The notes under the pieces were generated by a model that saw only the letters and a list, made by a program, of their open reading frames with translations, did not search any database and had not been told where the DNA came from. Below, one piece after another: positions 46,201 to 54,719 of a stretch of 64,000 bases of DNA. Source of the DNA: Giardia muris (taxonomy: Eukaryota; Fornicata; Diplomonadida; Hexamitidae); contig CM016929.1 of NCBI GenBank assembly GCA_006247105.1, positions 558,001 through 622,000 on the forward strand, read 5' to 3'. Position 1 is the first letter of the stretch; each line of letters begins with the position of its first letter. The translations under genes were made by a program, and so were the position numbers.

Positions 46201-46643
46201 ACGGCGATGACGGCCGTCTTGCGGACGAAAGGATCCGAGTCTGTAAGCCCGCGACGAATACATTCCGAGAAGCCCTGGACCGTCTCCCGAGTGCATAAAG
46301 AGCCCATCGCCCGGATCGCCTGGGCGCGAACCACTGCGTGCTCCTTATCCTGGGAATCAACCTCGAGCGTCTTGACAAAACCGTTCTGAGCCTCCGGATA
46401 GGCCTGGTGATATGCAAGGACGAAGAGGTAGGTCAGCTTCTTCAGTTTCAGGTCTCGAGACGCGCCGAAGCGGGTGACGAGCCCATAAATGCTGCCAACA
46501 TCGCGCCCAATGGAGAGCGCGGAGAGGGCGTGCCCGATTGCCTCCTGGTGGTCGGCGACCTTGTTTGAGTTCTGGAGCCTGTCGGCCCAGTACTCGATCT
46601 CCTCCTTTTGGGCGTTACCCTTATCCTTCTTCCCTGGAGCCAT
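43287..46643 (-). CDS. Beta-adaptin, AP clathrin-adaptor large subunit
   Basis: This 1,118-residue protein is the beta subunit of an AP-1/AP-2-type adaptor, which selects cargo and recruits clathrin at Golgi, plasma membrane or peripheral vesicles. The N-terminal trunk (~1-600) is an alpha-solenoid with family landmarks: LKLKKLTYLFVLAYHQAYPE, VRAQAIRAMGSLCTRE and DSDPFVRKTAVIAVARVY. A long Pro/Ala/Val hinge (PVAPVAPVPAPVPTS) follows, then a C-terminal ear domain of about 230 residues. The hinge is where clathrin boxes usually sit; I see no obvious LLNLD-type box. The start is the ATG at 46643, immediately after CCCAAAAAAACCC, and it matches where homology begins. The frame upstream of it is not adaptin-like. 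Confidence 0.9.
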   Translation of the reverse strand: MAPGKKDKGNAQKEEIEYWADRLQNSNKVADHQEAIGHALSALSIGRDVGSIYGLVTRFGASRDLKLKKLTYLFVLAYHQAYPEAQNGFVKTLEVDSQDKEHAVVRAQAIRAMGSLCTRETVQGFSECIRRGLTDSDPFVRKTAVIAVARVYTVSPEVAIQRNLVHQVKEALSDGNQAVVSAAASTLTGIAARLSPEELYGMFGAQSAEYLFSWQEVQALLTALGTSTEWSALHILSAIANYGQLPVNYEEADATIQRLTNFLRHSNPAVGLTAVNLIIKYVYADPPILNTEQCYKVQGMCVAPLVSFIGSSMSAEARWIALRCLRLVASAFVTQDQQNPFSRQVRLLFAKYNDPLYIKLEKIEILAVLADDINGQEVIVELTEYVRDVDPLFVRAAIRALGVVAIRVPSVADFAVHSFLKLITGSGDGEVADEAQHFKLPDYAAQELMVATQLIFRRYPERYEGIIGTLCENIVTLDDPDAKAALIWILGEYANRIDGSEDVIADLVGLTPVLYATEDSYDPSFSGTLLDEAPGVQLQFLTSCTKLFLYVPTIETQRLLQHTLQLVTERAESPDVRQRSSFYWRLLSVDPTLGAAKSVVLAQKAQPQITDGMPDAIRAALIRELGSVSCVLRELITDTAYSGPDIEEALQILDTVGTSIQQYSYDEIVGSQRSALSTAMPPSLPPSTTVSAPVADVPNLPKAVVRDVQPTALPAFGTATSELLQPAAQKTNVVPAGSNVSQDVIAGLIGNVTVTTVPHEAPMALQLPKADPVPAPPPVAPVAPVPAPVPTSTPAPAPAPVVVPEPAVATLTPSAVAPPATVMPPVLNALPYFDPQYPFATVQNAPTRQAAPQNIMDVSLSWTRADLKPLMLLTIKNKGTVPFSDLMIGFASNGLGLSPVDPHISGAVVGPGEISNGGQPLLIPVQFRQDPNTQFTKERLSQPDPQCTGNLTLLTFAIKGTGIEGVCQFQCKIPIHVLASETSAMHDANRNLINPPQAVQQFYHNWGLVQDSLAHKDITTMTFAQLGVADISGVAEAVIAKARRANFNLVDRQDGNIALIMSIPLAAYPQNLPTLIRIAWRPTANGAGVDFCTLLKIPPIGVMCISYVMQSLKFALLK

Positions 46644-46716
46644 CGCCGGGTTTTTTTGGGAGTGTTTACTGTCTCTCCAGCGTGGGTGCCATAACATAAT
46701 GGCTGAGGCCCAAGGT

Positions 46717-47724
46717 TTACAAGGCAGCAAGGAAGCTAAGGAACTGCCAGTCATCGAGCTGGGCCTTGGAGTTGAGGCGTGGGGCCGGAAGGACTCCACG
46801 TCGTTTTCGTAGCCCAGATACACGTCTTAGTAGCTCCTTAGTGGCTGTACCTTGCTTCGGAGTCAAGTTATGCCCGCGCCAGTCATCGGCGGCGAGAGTG
46901 GTCGCAATGGGGTGAACATAAGTTGCCTCGATTTCTTCGGAGGAAAGGGGTCTTGCGTCTTGTAGGACAGAACGGCTGATTCCCGGTGCCACGAAGTAAT
47001 AGGTGGTAATTTGGGATTGCGATTCAACGTAAGGTTCTGGCTCTGTGCGGGTGATGATGGCAAAGCCTGCAAGGAAGTCGTAACGGTTGAGCTTGGAGAT
47101 GAGCCAAGGGCAGACGGCCATTCTTGCCTTAATGTTAGAGAAATAGACACAAAAGGGGTCATAGAGATAAGGGGCAACGTAGACCTGCGTCTCCTCATAT
47201 GCCTCACGTATGGCCGCCTCGATGGGTTGTTCTATTCCATCAATGGAACCCTTTGGCAAGGACTGGGAGCGGTCAGTACTCGTCCTACATGGACGTAATA
47301 AGAGGACGTATTCTAACGAGTCGTCAACCATCATGACGGCGACCTTCCGTTGCTTCTTCCCACGGGCACGGCACCGCGTGTAGAACCGTTCTCGAAACAG
47401 CCTGATGAACTCGTTCCAATTATCAACGATGTGTGGAGCCAAGCGTCCACGGTTCCTCAGGACCTCCACGTACGTGAGGAGAAACTGGATGACGTAGTTC
47501 GTCTCCATGCTGGAAACGTACTGCGCGCCCTCCTCCCTCCTACGATCCAGGTTATCGATGTAATAGAAGAAGGCTTTGTAGATCAGGTTGATCAACGTTG
47601 GGTGGAAATCCGGCTTCGAGGCCAGCCCGGACAGCTCCATCGAGAGGTTATAGAATCGCTCGATGAGCCCCGTGCTCTCGAAGTACTCAACGTTGCACAG
47701 CCGAATGGTTGGGTCGGTTGGCAT
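46717..47724 (-). CDS. Dcp2-like Nudix hydrolase (putative mRNA decapping enzyme)
   Basis: This is a 335-residue protein. Residues 1-120 are helical, as in the Dcp2 regulatory domain. The Nudix domain has LPKGSIDGIEQPIEAAIREAYEETQV at ~157-181, matching the box G-x5-E-x7-REUxEExGU and the Dcp2 form (PKGKINKDE...AIREVYEET). G159, E165, R173, E174, E177 and E178 are in place, but the penultimate Gly is replaced by Gln180. Box-B-like helices follow. Dcp2 removes the m7G cap in 5'-3' mRNA decay; another Nudix activity cannot be excluded. The ATG at 47724 is preceded by AAATTGTTTATCG on the coding strand. It lies 73 bp upstream of beta-adaptin on the same strand. Confidence 0.78.
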   Translation of the reverse strand: MPTDPTIRLCNVEYFESTGLIERFYNLSMELSGLASKPDFHPTLINLIYKAFFYYIDNLDRRREEGAQYVSSMETNYVIQFLLTYVEVLRNRGRLAPHIVDNWNEFIRLFRERFYTRCRARGKKQRKVAVMMVDDSLEYVLLLRPCRTSTDRSQSLPKGSIDGIEQPIEAAIREAYEETQVYVAPYLYDPFCVYFSNIKARMAVCPWLISKLNRYDFLAGFAIITRTEPEPYVESQSQITTYYFVAPGISRSVLQDARPLSSEEIEATYVHPIATTLAADDWRGHNLTPKQGTATKELLRRVSGLRKRRGVLPAPRLNSKAQLDDWQFLSFLAAL

Positions 47725-47882
47725 TGTACTCGATAAACAATTTTTTTGGATTTAACCAGGATGAGGACGAGGGGGAGGCCTAAGAGAGAAGGGGAGTAAC
47801 GTAGGTACTCATCCCTATCCTGGGAAGCGCAGTCCTCGTCATCCTCCTCGTTGGAGAATACCCCAAAAATAAAGTTGATAAG
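47725..47882. promoter_or_regulatory. 158-bp divergent intergenic region with two promoters and an inverted repeat
   Basis: An AT-rich block (ATAAACAATTTTTTTGGATTTAA) next to the Dcp2-like gene and CCCCAAAAATAAAGTTGATAAG directly before the RIO1 ATG are the likely promoters. Between them, CCAGGAT (47756-47762) can pair with ATCCTGG (47817-47823), or GGATGAG (47759-47765) with CTCATCC (47808-47814). No protein frame or known RNA is recognisable. Confidence 0.45.
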
Positions 47883-49133
47883 ATGGAACGCCTAACACAC
47901 CGGACAAAGCAGGCCAGTAAGCGGACCGACCGCTCGGACCACGCGACGACCAACCTGGTCCTTGATGATCGTATCCGCCTCATCGTCTTTCAGCTCCTTG
48001 AGCGTGGCCGTCTCTTAAGCCTGGATTCGGTCATCAACACTGGGAAGGAGGCGAACGTCTTCCTTGGGAAGGGGCCACAAGGCCCGGTGGCCGTCAAGGT
48101 ATTCTCCACGTCCATAATGGCCTTCAGAAAGCGTGTCGATTACATCGAAGGAGAGCACAGATTTGAGTCCATCACGCACTCTCAAAGGACCAACTCTAGA
48201 CGGTTGGTCAAGCTATGGGCCGAGAAAGAGTATCGGAACATTCTTCGGATCGTCGACATAGGTACTATTTGCATACCCACTCCCTATTTCCTAGCAGATA
48301 CCCTAATAGGAATGGAATTCCTTGGGGTAGATGAAGTACCTGCTCCAAGGCTCAGAGACGTCGCCGATCAGTTCTCTGAGACTCGTTTAGAAAAGGCGTA
48401 CTGGTCCATCCTCAGAGGGATGCGTGACCTTTATCATAAGGGCGGCCTCGTACATGGCGATCTCTCCGAGTACAACATTCTATACCTACATAAGAAGCTA
48501 TGGATCATCGACGTCGGCCAAGCCGTCGATATCACTCATCCAGAAGCCGCCGAATTCCTCAAGCTTGACATCTTCAACATTAGCTGCTTCTTCGCACGCC
48601 TTACCGTCCCTATCCTCACATGCCAAGACGCTCTCAACTTCATCTGTTGTCCAACCATCCCGGAAGTCGACTCACGGTATGAAGGATCAATCGAGTATGA
48701 TGCCCTGACCCCTAAAACACCCACCAAGAGCCTCGATCCCCGAGTCACCGCCTGGATTCGTCAACTCCGGGCCAAAGATGCCAAGGTATTGCAATGGTCG
48801 GAGCTCCAAGCCGATCGAGGCTTCATAGATTATCCCATGCTCGACCGCCTCGGCGACTTCCTAGAAGAACGGATGCGGGCAACGGCAGTGGTCCATGACG
48901 ACGATGATGATGAGGAGGCTGATGAGGATGAGGCCGAGGAGGAGGGTGAAGATGAGGGCGAAGATGAGCCTACGGCCGCGAAGACCCTCAATCGAGCCGA
49001 GTACACGAAGGAGGAATGGCGCGAAGTACAGAAGAGGCTACGCGAAGAGGCTCGTGAGCGTAGAGCCCGCAAGGTGCCGAAGAAGGAGAAGAAGCGCGCG
49101 GAACTATTGGGTAGACGACGAAGACACTCATAA
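47883..49133 (+). CDS. RIO1 atypical protein kinase/ATPase
   Basis: This 416-residue RIO1 acts in late cytoplasmic maturation of the 40S ribosomal subunit. The ATP-binding loop NTGKEANVFLG (53-62) and Lys72 are followed by RIO1-type EHRF, the signature VKLWAEKEYRNI and MEFLG. The catalytic loop LVHGDLSEYNILY has Asp193 and Asn198, and the metal-binding IIDVGQAVD has Asp210. All key residues are present. The tail holds a long acidic run (340-365, mostly Asp and Glu) followed by a very basic Lys/Arg C-terminus, as in other RIO1 proteins. Together with fibrillarin it represents ribosome biogenesis in this window. Confidence 0.95.
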   Translation: MERLTHRTKQASKRTDRSDHATTNLVLDDRIRLIVFQLLERGRLLSLDSVINTGKEANVFLGKGPQGPVAVKVFSTSIMAFRKRVDYIEGEHRFESITHSQRTNSRRLVKLWAEKEYRNILRIVDIGTICIPTPYFLADTLIGMEFLGVDEVPAPRLRDVADQFSETRLEKAYWSILRGMRDLYHKGGLVHGDLSEYNILYLHKKLWIIDVGQAVDITHPEAAEFLKLDIFNISCFFARLTVPILTCQDALNFICCPTIPEVDSRYEGSIEYDALTPKTPTKSLDPRVTAWIRQLRAKDAKVLQWSELQADRGFIDYPMLDRLGDFLEERMRATAVVHDDDDDEEADEDEAEEEGEDEGEDEPTAAKTLNRAEYTKEEWREVQKRLREEARERRARKVPKKEKKRAELLGRRRRHS

Positions 49134-49170
49134 CTGACAGTCCCCCTCCCTCCGCTCCCCCGCCCACTCA

Positions 49171-51681
49171 TCAGGCTGATAGGCTATATAAACGATAGCA
49201 CGCATCCTGAAGATCGATGGGGCAGCTAAGGTAGAGGTACAGGTCCCCCAGGTGCTTCTTAGTGGCCTGAAGGAGTTGTGGAGTGGCTGAGGTGAGTGAC
49301 CCGGACAGGGTTATCAGGATGGGGAGCAATGACGTCGTTTCCTCCCCTTGAAAGATAACGCTCCCGAAGATACAAAGGATGACGACCACATGGCAGAGCT
49401 CATCCGCCTCGAAGCGATTCCAATCCTGGTTCCCTTGAATAAGCAGCAGGTGCTCACGGATGTTTTTAATGCAGGGGGTTGGCCCAATATCTGAACCTCC
49501 ATAGACCAGATGGGCTCCAACCTGCGAGGCCCAGACGCGTAAAGATAGAACGGCATCGTCCCTACCCAAGAGCTTCTCGGCTCTAGGACGCCCCGACCCC
49601 ATACTCGGTGACTGAAGGTCAAGGCCAGACGATCGTTCGAAGCTGACTATCTCCTGGATTGTTACCTGGCCAAGGTACTCAATATACCTGAGGAACTCTT
49701 TGAGGGCGATGCCGACAAACGTCCCATTCAGTATGTCCTGAATCGAAGTATCGTCCAGTTGTGCATAGCAGGCAGATTCAATTGACGAAATATTGTAGAG
49801 GCGACGAATGATTCGTGCCCGAACGTGTAGAAGGCAAAGGAGGGCATGACGGACAAAGGACCAACTATCAAAGGAGGTTGTGAGTGAATAGTAGTAGATC
49901 CGTTGCATAGTTGCAAGCCACGCGCCTAACTCCTGGGTTCGAGGCCGTGCGCGCGGCCGTTGTGTTCGTGGGCCTCCACTCGTTGATAACCCCAACCGTG
50001 ACCCCGACAATTCTCTGGTAGAATGGTTACTTGATGAAGTTTGCTTCGGTGTAATGTGTGACAATATCCGGAGGGTCTCCGGGACGCAGACGGCGTGGTA
50101 TCCCTCTCTAATTCGGCCATAAGGGGAACTTTCTCCACCACTCTTCCGAAGGATGCCCTTGGAGGAGGAGGACGCGCGTGGGCCTAAACTAACAGGCTGC
50201 TGTTTGGTATTCTCGAATGCACCTTGTGCCGCCGTCACCTGATGTTTTTTCATCGACTCCAATAGCGTCGAGGCTACGCTACAGAGGATAATTAGGACGG
50301 AATCTTCCTCCATGTCGGCATTCGTGACCATCTTCAGGGTATCCCGCCTATTAACCGCTGAGAAGGTCCGAGGGTCGCGGATTTGTGCCTGTAAGATCCC
50401 CGGGTGCATCGACGAGATATCTAAGACGCCGATCTCCTGGGTAGAGCGGGAAAGAACCAACCCATCCTTCCCGTGCTTCACAGGTATGTTTTCTGGTGTA
50501 TCGGGCTTATTTCTATAGACGTCGGATGAAGTCCCAAGTGAATGCCAATCGACGTGTGTTGCGGCCAAGTTCTCGGTGGTCGACCGTACTGAATAGGAAG
50601 GAACCTCGACCTCGGGTATCAAAGCCCTCAACAAGGTGGTCCCATCCAAGCGTGGACTGAGGTAAGAGGCGGTGGTGGAATGACTAATACTGTCACCATT
50701 ATTAACTAGCTTAGACTCCTTGGGGTCTAGGTCGTGTGTAGAAAGGTCTTCGCTCGAGCTAGAGCAGGCGGTGATATCCACGTGGAAGGAGGAGTCGTTC
50801 TTGATTGCATGAGCAAGTAAGGATTCGTCGAAATCCGCATAGTCTCTCCTAGTGTTCCACACCTCTGTCAAGTCCTCACCGCTTGCAGCTATCCGCGTCC
50901 AGACGTTGTTATACATCTTTGCCATAAGCTCTGTGGCACGAGAGCATAAGGCCTCATAGACGTCCTCCTCCTGTGCAGGGGGGAGAGATGCAAGCTTAGC
51001 AATCATCTCCGCGGCCGAGAGGAGTAAGAAGCATTCATTAGATAGCAACAAGTATGGGGAACTGAGCTCGGTCTTGAAGACCGTGAGCGTCAGAAGCAAG
51101 GTATTCGCCGATGCTCGTCGCTCATTATAATAGCTATTGTGCGGGTCCAGAATGTTCTCCAACGGGGCATTTAGGAGATTAGCGTCACGCTTCTCCTCTC
51201 GTTCCTGGGAATCCCGAGTGTCCGAAGGGTCTGAGACGACGGAGTCGAACCTAACCGCCTCGGCCCCTAGGACCACGATTTGACAATACGAAAGTATATC
51301 GACATCGGTGACATATCCGTCGCCATAGCTCCTGAAGATCTCCCGCATCAGGTCGGGCCGGATCAGCTCCGCACACTGATAAGGTGCCAGAATTTTAGCG
51401 CATAGTGTGGCACAATACTTGATGACGAGAAACTGTTCGACGTACCCAGTCAAGAGGACCCCGAGCTCCCGGACGGCTGAATCGTATGCCCCCCGTTGCT
51501 CCAGCGTTAGATAAGCGAGACCTCGACTCGAGATGCGGATACACGGGATGAACTCCAAAAGGGCATGGAAGATATCCGAAATCTTCGACCTTATCTTGGC
51601 TTGGAAGGTGTCTGTCTGTGCTAGCTTCGAGAGCGACTCGTAGGCGTCCTCCAAGGCACGCAACCTTTGCTCCCATAACAT
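49171..51681 (-). CDS. Hypothetical 836-residue helical protein
   Basis: I do not recognise this protein. Residues 1-290 are alpha-helical, with several hydrophobic helices (LGVLLTGYVEQFLVIKYCA, TLLLTLTVFKTEL) that look like buried solenoid helices, not membrane spans. The middle (~290-560) is Ser/Thr-rich and probably disordered. The C-terminal third is again helical (SWFVRHALLCLLHVRARII-like pattern, VVILCIFGSVIF). No catalytic motif is present. The ATG at 51681 follows an A-rich GAAAAACTCGGAG context. It converges on RIO1 with a 37-bp gap. Confidence 0.75.
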   Translation of the reverse strand: MLWEQRLRALEDAYESLSKLAQTDTFQAKIRSKISDIFHALLEFIPCIRISSRGLAYLTLEQRGAYDSAVRELGVLLTGYVEQFLVIKYCATLCAKILAPYQCAELIRPDLMREIFRSYGDGYVTDVDILSYCQIVVLGAEAVRFDSVVSDPSDTRDSQEREEKRDANLLNAPLENILDPHNSYYNERRASANTLLLTLTVFKTELSSPYLLLSNECFLLLSAAEMIAKLASLPPAQEEDVYEALCSRATELMAKMYNNVWTRIAASGEDLTEVWNTRRDYADFDESLLAHAIKNDSSFHVDITACSSSSEDLSTHDLDPKESKLVNNGDSISHSTTASYLSPRLDGTTLLRALIPEVEVPSYSVRSTTENLAATHVDWHSLGTSSDVYRNKPDTPENIPVKHGKDGLVLSRSTQEIGVLDISSMHPGILQAQIRDPRTFSAVNRRDTLKMVTNADMEEDSVLIILCSVASTLLESMKKHQVTAAQGAFENTKQQPVSLGPRASSSSKGILRKSGGESSPYGRIREGYHAVCVPETLRILSHITPKQTSSSNHSTRELSGSRLGLSTSGGPRTQRPRARPRTQELGAWLATMQRIYYYSLTTSFDSWSFVRHALLCLLHVRARIIRRLYNISSIESACYAQLDDTSIQDILNGTFVGIALKEFLRYIEYLGQVTIQEIVSFERSSGLDLQSPSMGSGRPRAEKLLGRDDAVLSLRVWASQVGAHLVYGGSDIGPTPCIKNIREHLLLIQGNQDWNRFEADELCHVVVILCIFGSVIFQGEETTSLLPILITLSGSLTSATPQLLQATKKHLGDLYLYLSCPIDLQDACYRLYSLSA

Positions 51682-51753
51682 CTCCGAGTTTTTCTATGCC
51701 AGAGAAGTGATGAGGGAGCTGATATATTTTCTTGGAGAGACGAACCTTCCTCT

Positions 51754-52362
51754 TTACATCGTGGCGATCCCGAGCATCTTGACAAGCTGCGGTTCGGTTG
51801 CCTTGATGGCGCGCGTGATGCGGTTGTTAAAAGTCTCATCGACGTCGGCATACCCCGCGACGACACGTGCACGAATCCCCTGTTCCGTGATTGACTCATC
51901 TGCAAGACGAACAGAAACTCCCTCAAGCTTCCCACCGTTCTGTTGGAGGAATTGTACGATGCGCTGCTTGTCAGCTGGACGACAAAGGACCTCAAAGTCG
52001 TCGCCGAAACAAATGGCGACCTCCTTGAGGATCTTCTGGACCGCCTGATAGTATTGTTCGGTCCCATCAAGGGCTTGCAGCTGTTTCATCACCCTGTCTC
52101 GTACCTCTGCGACGAGGTCCTGGGCCGCCGCCGCCAGCTTTAGGTTCTTCTGGATCTGAAGGCGTGAAAGCTCGGATTCGCGCTCATCATCTAGTGCAGT
52201 GCGACGACGTGCTAGACGCTCCTGGGTCAGGGCTTGGTCTCGGATCCTCTGGTCCCGCGCCGCCAGCAGCCCACGCATGTCCGCCTCGGCACAGATCTCG
52301 AAGGCGAGGTTATCGTACTCTGTGATTGTGGTAAGGAGGGCAACGTTCTGATTTGTTGGCAT
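51754..52362 (-). CDS. V-type ATPase subunit E
   Basis: This 202-residue protein forms, with subunit G, the peripheral stalk that holds the V1 head of the vacuolar proton pump. The first ~110 residues are one long Glu/Arg/Ala-rich helix (EICAEADMRGLLAARDQRIRDQ..LARRRTALDDERESELSRLQ). The C-terminal globular domain carries the expected CRPADKQRIVQFLQ, GVSVRLADESITEQGIRARV and VDETFNNRI...LVKMLG segments. I chose the ATG at 52362 because CGTAAAAAAAGACGGG lies immediately upstream and the length then fits the family. The frame is open 35 codons further, but those residues are not subunit-E-like and would pass through the promoter. Confidence 0.9.
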   Translation of the reverse strand: MPTNQNVALLTTITEYDNLAFEICAEADMRGLLAARDQRIRDQALTQERLARRRTALDDERESELSRLQIQKNLKLAAAAQDLVAEVRDRVMKQLQALDGTEQYYQAVQKILKEVAICFGDDFEVLCRPADKQRIVQFLQQNGGKLEGVSVRLADESITEQGIRARVVAGYADVDETFNNRITRAIKATEPQLVKMLGIATM

Positions 52363-52724
52363 TTCCCGTCTTTTTTTACGGAGGAGTCGTTGGCTTACGC
52401 CGTCTGCCATCTTATCTGGCGTGAAGACATGAAGGGAGGGGTGGAAGGAATCAGAATGTGGATGCAAAACTGGATTCGGAAAGAGTAAAGGATTACGAGT
52501 GAAACTGTCCTTCCTTCAGTCCTTAGACCCTGAGGTTGAGTGGGGCACTAGTTGAGTACAGTATTTTCACACTATCCCTCTTTTAGGATATTCCGTAGTG
52601 CTCAGGTCTCGTATCCCTTCCTCTCCAAATGGATATCCGTCCATCCCAACACCCTTCATACACTGGCGCAGGCTTTGACCCATCCCCGGGAGATACTGAG
52701 GAGAGAAGACCTCTATTGTCCTAA
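52363..52724. other. 362-bp gap upstream of V-ATPase E and the WDR44-like gene
   Basis: The first ~20 bp hold the A-rich V-ATPase E promoter on the minus strand, and the last ~15 bp (TATTGTCCTAA) hold the start context of the plus-strand gene. The middle contains no protein frame. A candidate small RNA on the minus strand is listed separately. Confidence 0.55.
52481..52560 (-). ncRNA. Candidate small non-coding RNA with Giardia-type 3' processing motif
   Basis: On the minus strand TCCTTTACTCTT (52492-52481) matches 10 of 12 positions of the TCCTTTACTCAA-type motif that follows Giardia non-coding RNAs. Upstream of it a ~65-nt GC-rich segment can form a small hairpin (CCTCAG / CTGAAGG around GGTCTAAGGA). 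Before that comes an AT-rich patch (GTGTGAAAATACTGTA) that could be the promoter. CTGA and ACA elements are present, but neither a full C/D nor an H/ACA box set can be assigned. A two-mismatch motif alone occurs by chance, so confidence is low. Confidence 0.3.
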
Positions 52725-54662
52725 ATGTTCACGACAGATCAGTCGGCCACGGGCGAGGAACCCCTCTGCCCGCGGCCGGCGCTCGCCGCCCAGCGGGGGC
52801 TGCAGTTCGTGGGCGCGGTGGCGACGCCTCGCTTCGAGGCGAACTCACTGGTCTCGGCGACAGAGACAACAGAGGACGTAGCGCAAAGCGAATCGTATCG
52901 GGCTAATCCCTATGTCCCCCCGCAGCTCCCGCCGCCCCAGGTCACCCACTCCTCCCTATATGATGAACCAAGTCTTAGTAGTGTTCTCCTTCGTACCCCA
53001 CTACCTCAAGACATTGGAATGCTTGATGGGGTGGGACGAGAAACACTCCGGGTGACTGATGGGCCCAACTTCCGCGTCCTCGAGATGGGTAGAAGGCCTA
53101 ATGATAAGAACGCGTTTCCGCACTCGACGACCATCTCCTCCAATTCCTTTCTCTTAGGCTCATTGGATATCTTCTTCTCAGCCTCTCCTACATGTCTAGC
53201 CGCCTTCGCCCCCAAGCAGTTACTTGCCATAGCCACCACCGATGCTAACGTACAAGTCTGGAAAATTGTAATTAGTTCGGGCGCAACAGTATCTCCGACT
53301 GATACATTGGCGCCGTCTTCTCAAACGACAACCCTATCCCCGCCAGCGTTGGAGGCGCACTCATCCAACCCTAGTACATTTGATGGCCATAGCGGGCTTG
53401 CAGAGTCATCGAGTGAGGTATCGGACTGCTCGGTGACAGAACAGGAATACTCCAACGTGCACGCCGTATCATCACAGAAGAGGTGCGTTGAGGACTCCTT
53501 ACAACCACCGAGACAGGTTGGCCGTCCTTCAAAGCCAACGTTGGTGGTCAAAAAGACCGGTGATCTCACACGTATTGGTGAGTTATCCACTCATGCAGAT
53601 AACGTACAGCCACGGGTTAGGAAGCGCTCTATCCGTGGCACCGGGACGCTCTGTGGAAAGGAACCACGGTCTGCAGGACCAAACACACCGGTGTACTCAA
53701 AAGTTAGGTTGGACTCGGTGCAAAGCATTTCTCTCAGCTCCGGGATTAAGGTGGTCTTCTTACGGCAGTATACTGGGCATCATGCTCGAATCCACACATG
53801 CCAATGGTCTCAGGGTGGGTTTCTCGTAACTTCCTCGGCTGATGGGACCGCACGGATATGGAACCCTGTGAGTCATTGCTGCCTTGCCGTTCTGAAACAC
53901 CAGACCTCTGTCATCGCCGCGGCCTTTCACCCTCGAGCCCAGAACTGGGTCTATACGGCATCTGGTGCGAGAGTATATCGATGGGCCATCTCTCCTTTAA
54001 GCTCAACCCATTGGGTTGGACCTGCAGACAACACGGTACTTGCTCACGCCTTTAACAGCTTTTCACCGGAATGTGGGATCATCCTTGTCGGAAACGTGGA
54101 AGGAACCGTCTTCCTCCTTCGTGCGGATACGTTACGATGCTTATATCAGCTCAGCCTCGGGAAGCACCGCGCCTCCATAACGAGCATTGACATCACCGAG
54201 TCAGGCTTGGAGGCGTTTGTAACGTGCTCAAACGGTAGGGTCTTCCAGTACTCATTAGTCTCGCTATTACCCCTCTGCCTTTATAATCCCCTCCCTAGGG
54301 CTCGGACCTCCACCCCGCTTCGGCCAGTCCTCATCGAGACCGCCCGGTTTGTAAGTGGGGAGGTTATCCAGGAGCAAAAGGCTTGCAGGCGTTGGAGAGC
54401 CCTTCTTTTTGTCGCTTTTGATAAGGGTGGGATCAAGTGCTTCGATAACATCGGCTTTAGTCGGACCGGGGATACTTGTGCGATGCCCCAGACAGACATG
54501 AAAAGATACAAGCCGTGGAGACGGAGACCCTGCTATACCCTCGACTCCCCACAGTCGGAGTTCACTTGCATGGGTGGCATGCGAGTCATACTCAATGGGA
54601 TGGAGGCGAACCTCGTGGCTCTGGGGCGCTCGGACAATCGCCTGAGCCTCATATTGCTATAG
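52725..54662 (+). CDS. WD40 protein, WDR44-like
   Basis: This is a 645-residue protein. The N-terminal ~340 residues are Ser/Thr/Pro-rich and largely disordered, with one WD-like strand set at ~165-185 (PKQLLAIATTDANVQVW). The C-terminal propeller begins VVFLRQYTGHHARIHTCQWSQ and continues GGFLVTSSADGTARIWNP, LKHQTSVIAAAFHP, VGNVEGTVFLL and FVTCSNGRVFQYSL. This order and spacing resemble WDR44/Rabphilin-11, a Rab11 effector in endosome recycling and ciliogenesis, including the early WD strand followed by a linker before the remaining blades. A Rab partner is inference only. The start ATG follows ATTGTCCTAA. Confidence 0.75.
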   Translation: MFTTDQSATGEEPLCPRPALAAQRGLQFVGAVATPRFEANSLVSATETTEDVAQSESYRANPYVPPQLPPPQVTHSSLYDEPSLSSVLLRTPLPQDIGMLDGVGRETLRVTDGPNFRVLEMGRRPNDKNAFPHSTTISSNSFLLGSLDIFFSASPTCLAAFAPKQLLAIATTDANVQVWKIVISSGATVSPTDTLAPSSQTTTLSPPALEAHSSNPSTFDGHSGLAESSSEVSDCSVTEQEYSNVHAVSSQKRCVEDSLQPPRQVGRPSKPTLVVKKTGDLTRIGELSTHADNVQPRVRKRSIRGTGTLCGKEPRSAGPNTPVYSKVRLDSVQSISLSSGIKVVFLRQYTGHHARIHTCQWSQGGFLVTSSADGTARIWNPVSHCCLAVLKHQTSVIAAAFHPRAQNWVYTASGARVYRWAISPLSSTHWVGPADNTVLAHAFNSFSPECGIILVGNVEGTVFLLRADTLRCLYQLSLGKHRASITSIDITESGLEAFVTCSNGRVFQYSLVSLLPLCLYNPLPRARTSTPLRPVLIETARFVSGEVIQEQKACRRWRALLFVAFDKGGIKCFDNIGFSRTGDTCAMPQTDMKRYKPWRRRPCYTLDSPQSEFTCMGGMRVILNGMEANLVALGRSDNRLSLILL

Positions 54663-54719
54663 TTATGAGAGGGAGAAAAGGAAGAGCATAGGGAGAGCGG
54701 AGGAACAAGAGGCTGAGCA

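Noticed and set aside
46644..46823. 60-residue N-terminal extension of beta-adaptin
   Set aside because: It would overlap the Dcp2-like coding end and cross the A-rich promoter. Adaptin homology starts just after the ATG at 46643.
52363..52467. 35-residue N-terminal extension of V-ATPase subunit E
   Set aside because: It runs through the A-rich promoter patch and is not subunit-E-like. The ATG at 52362 gives the family's usual length.
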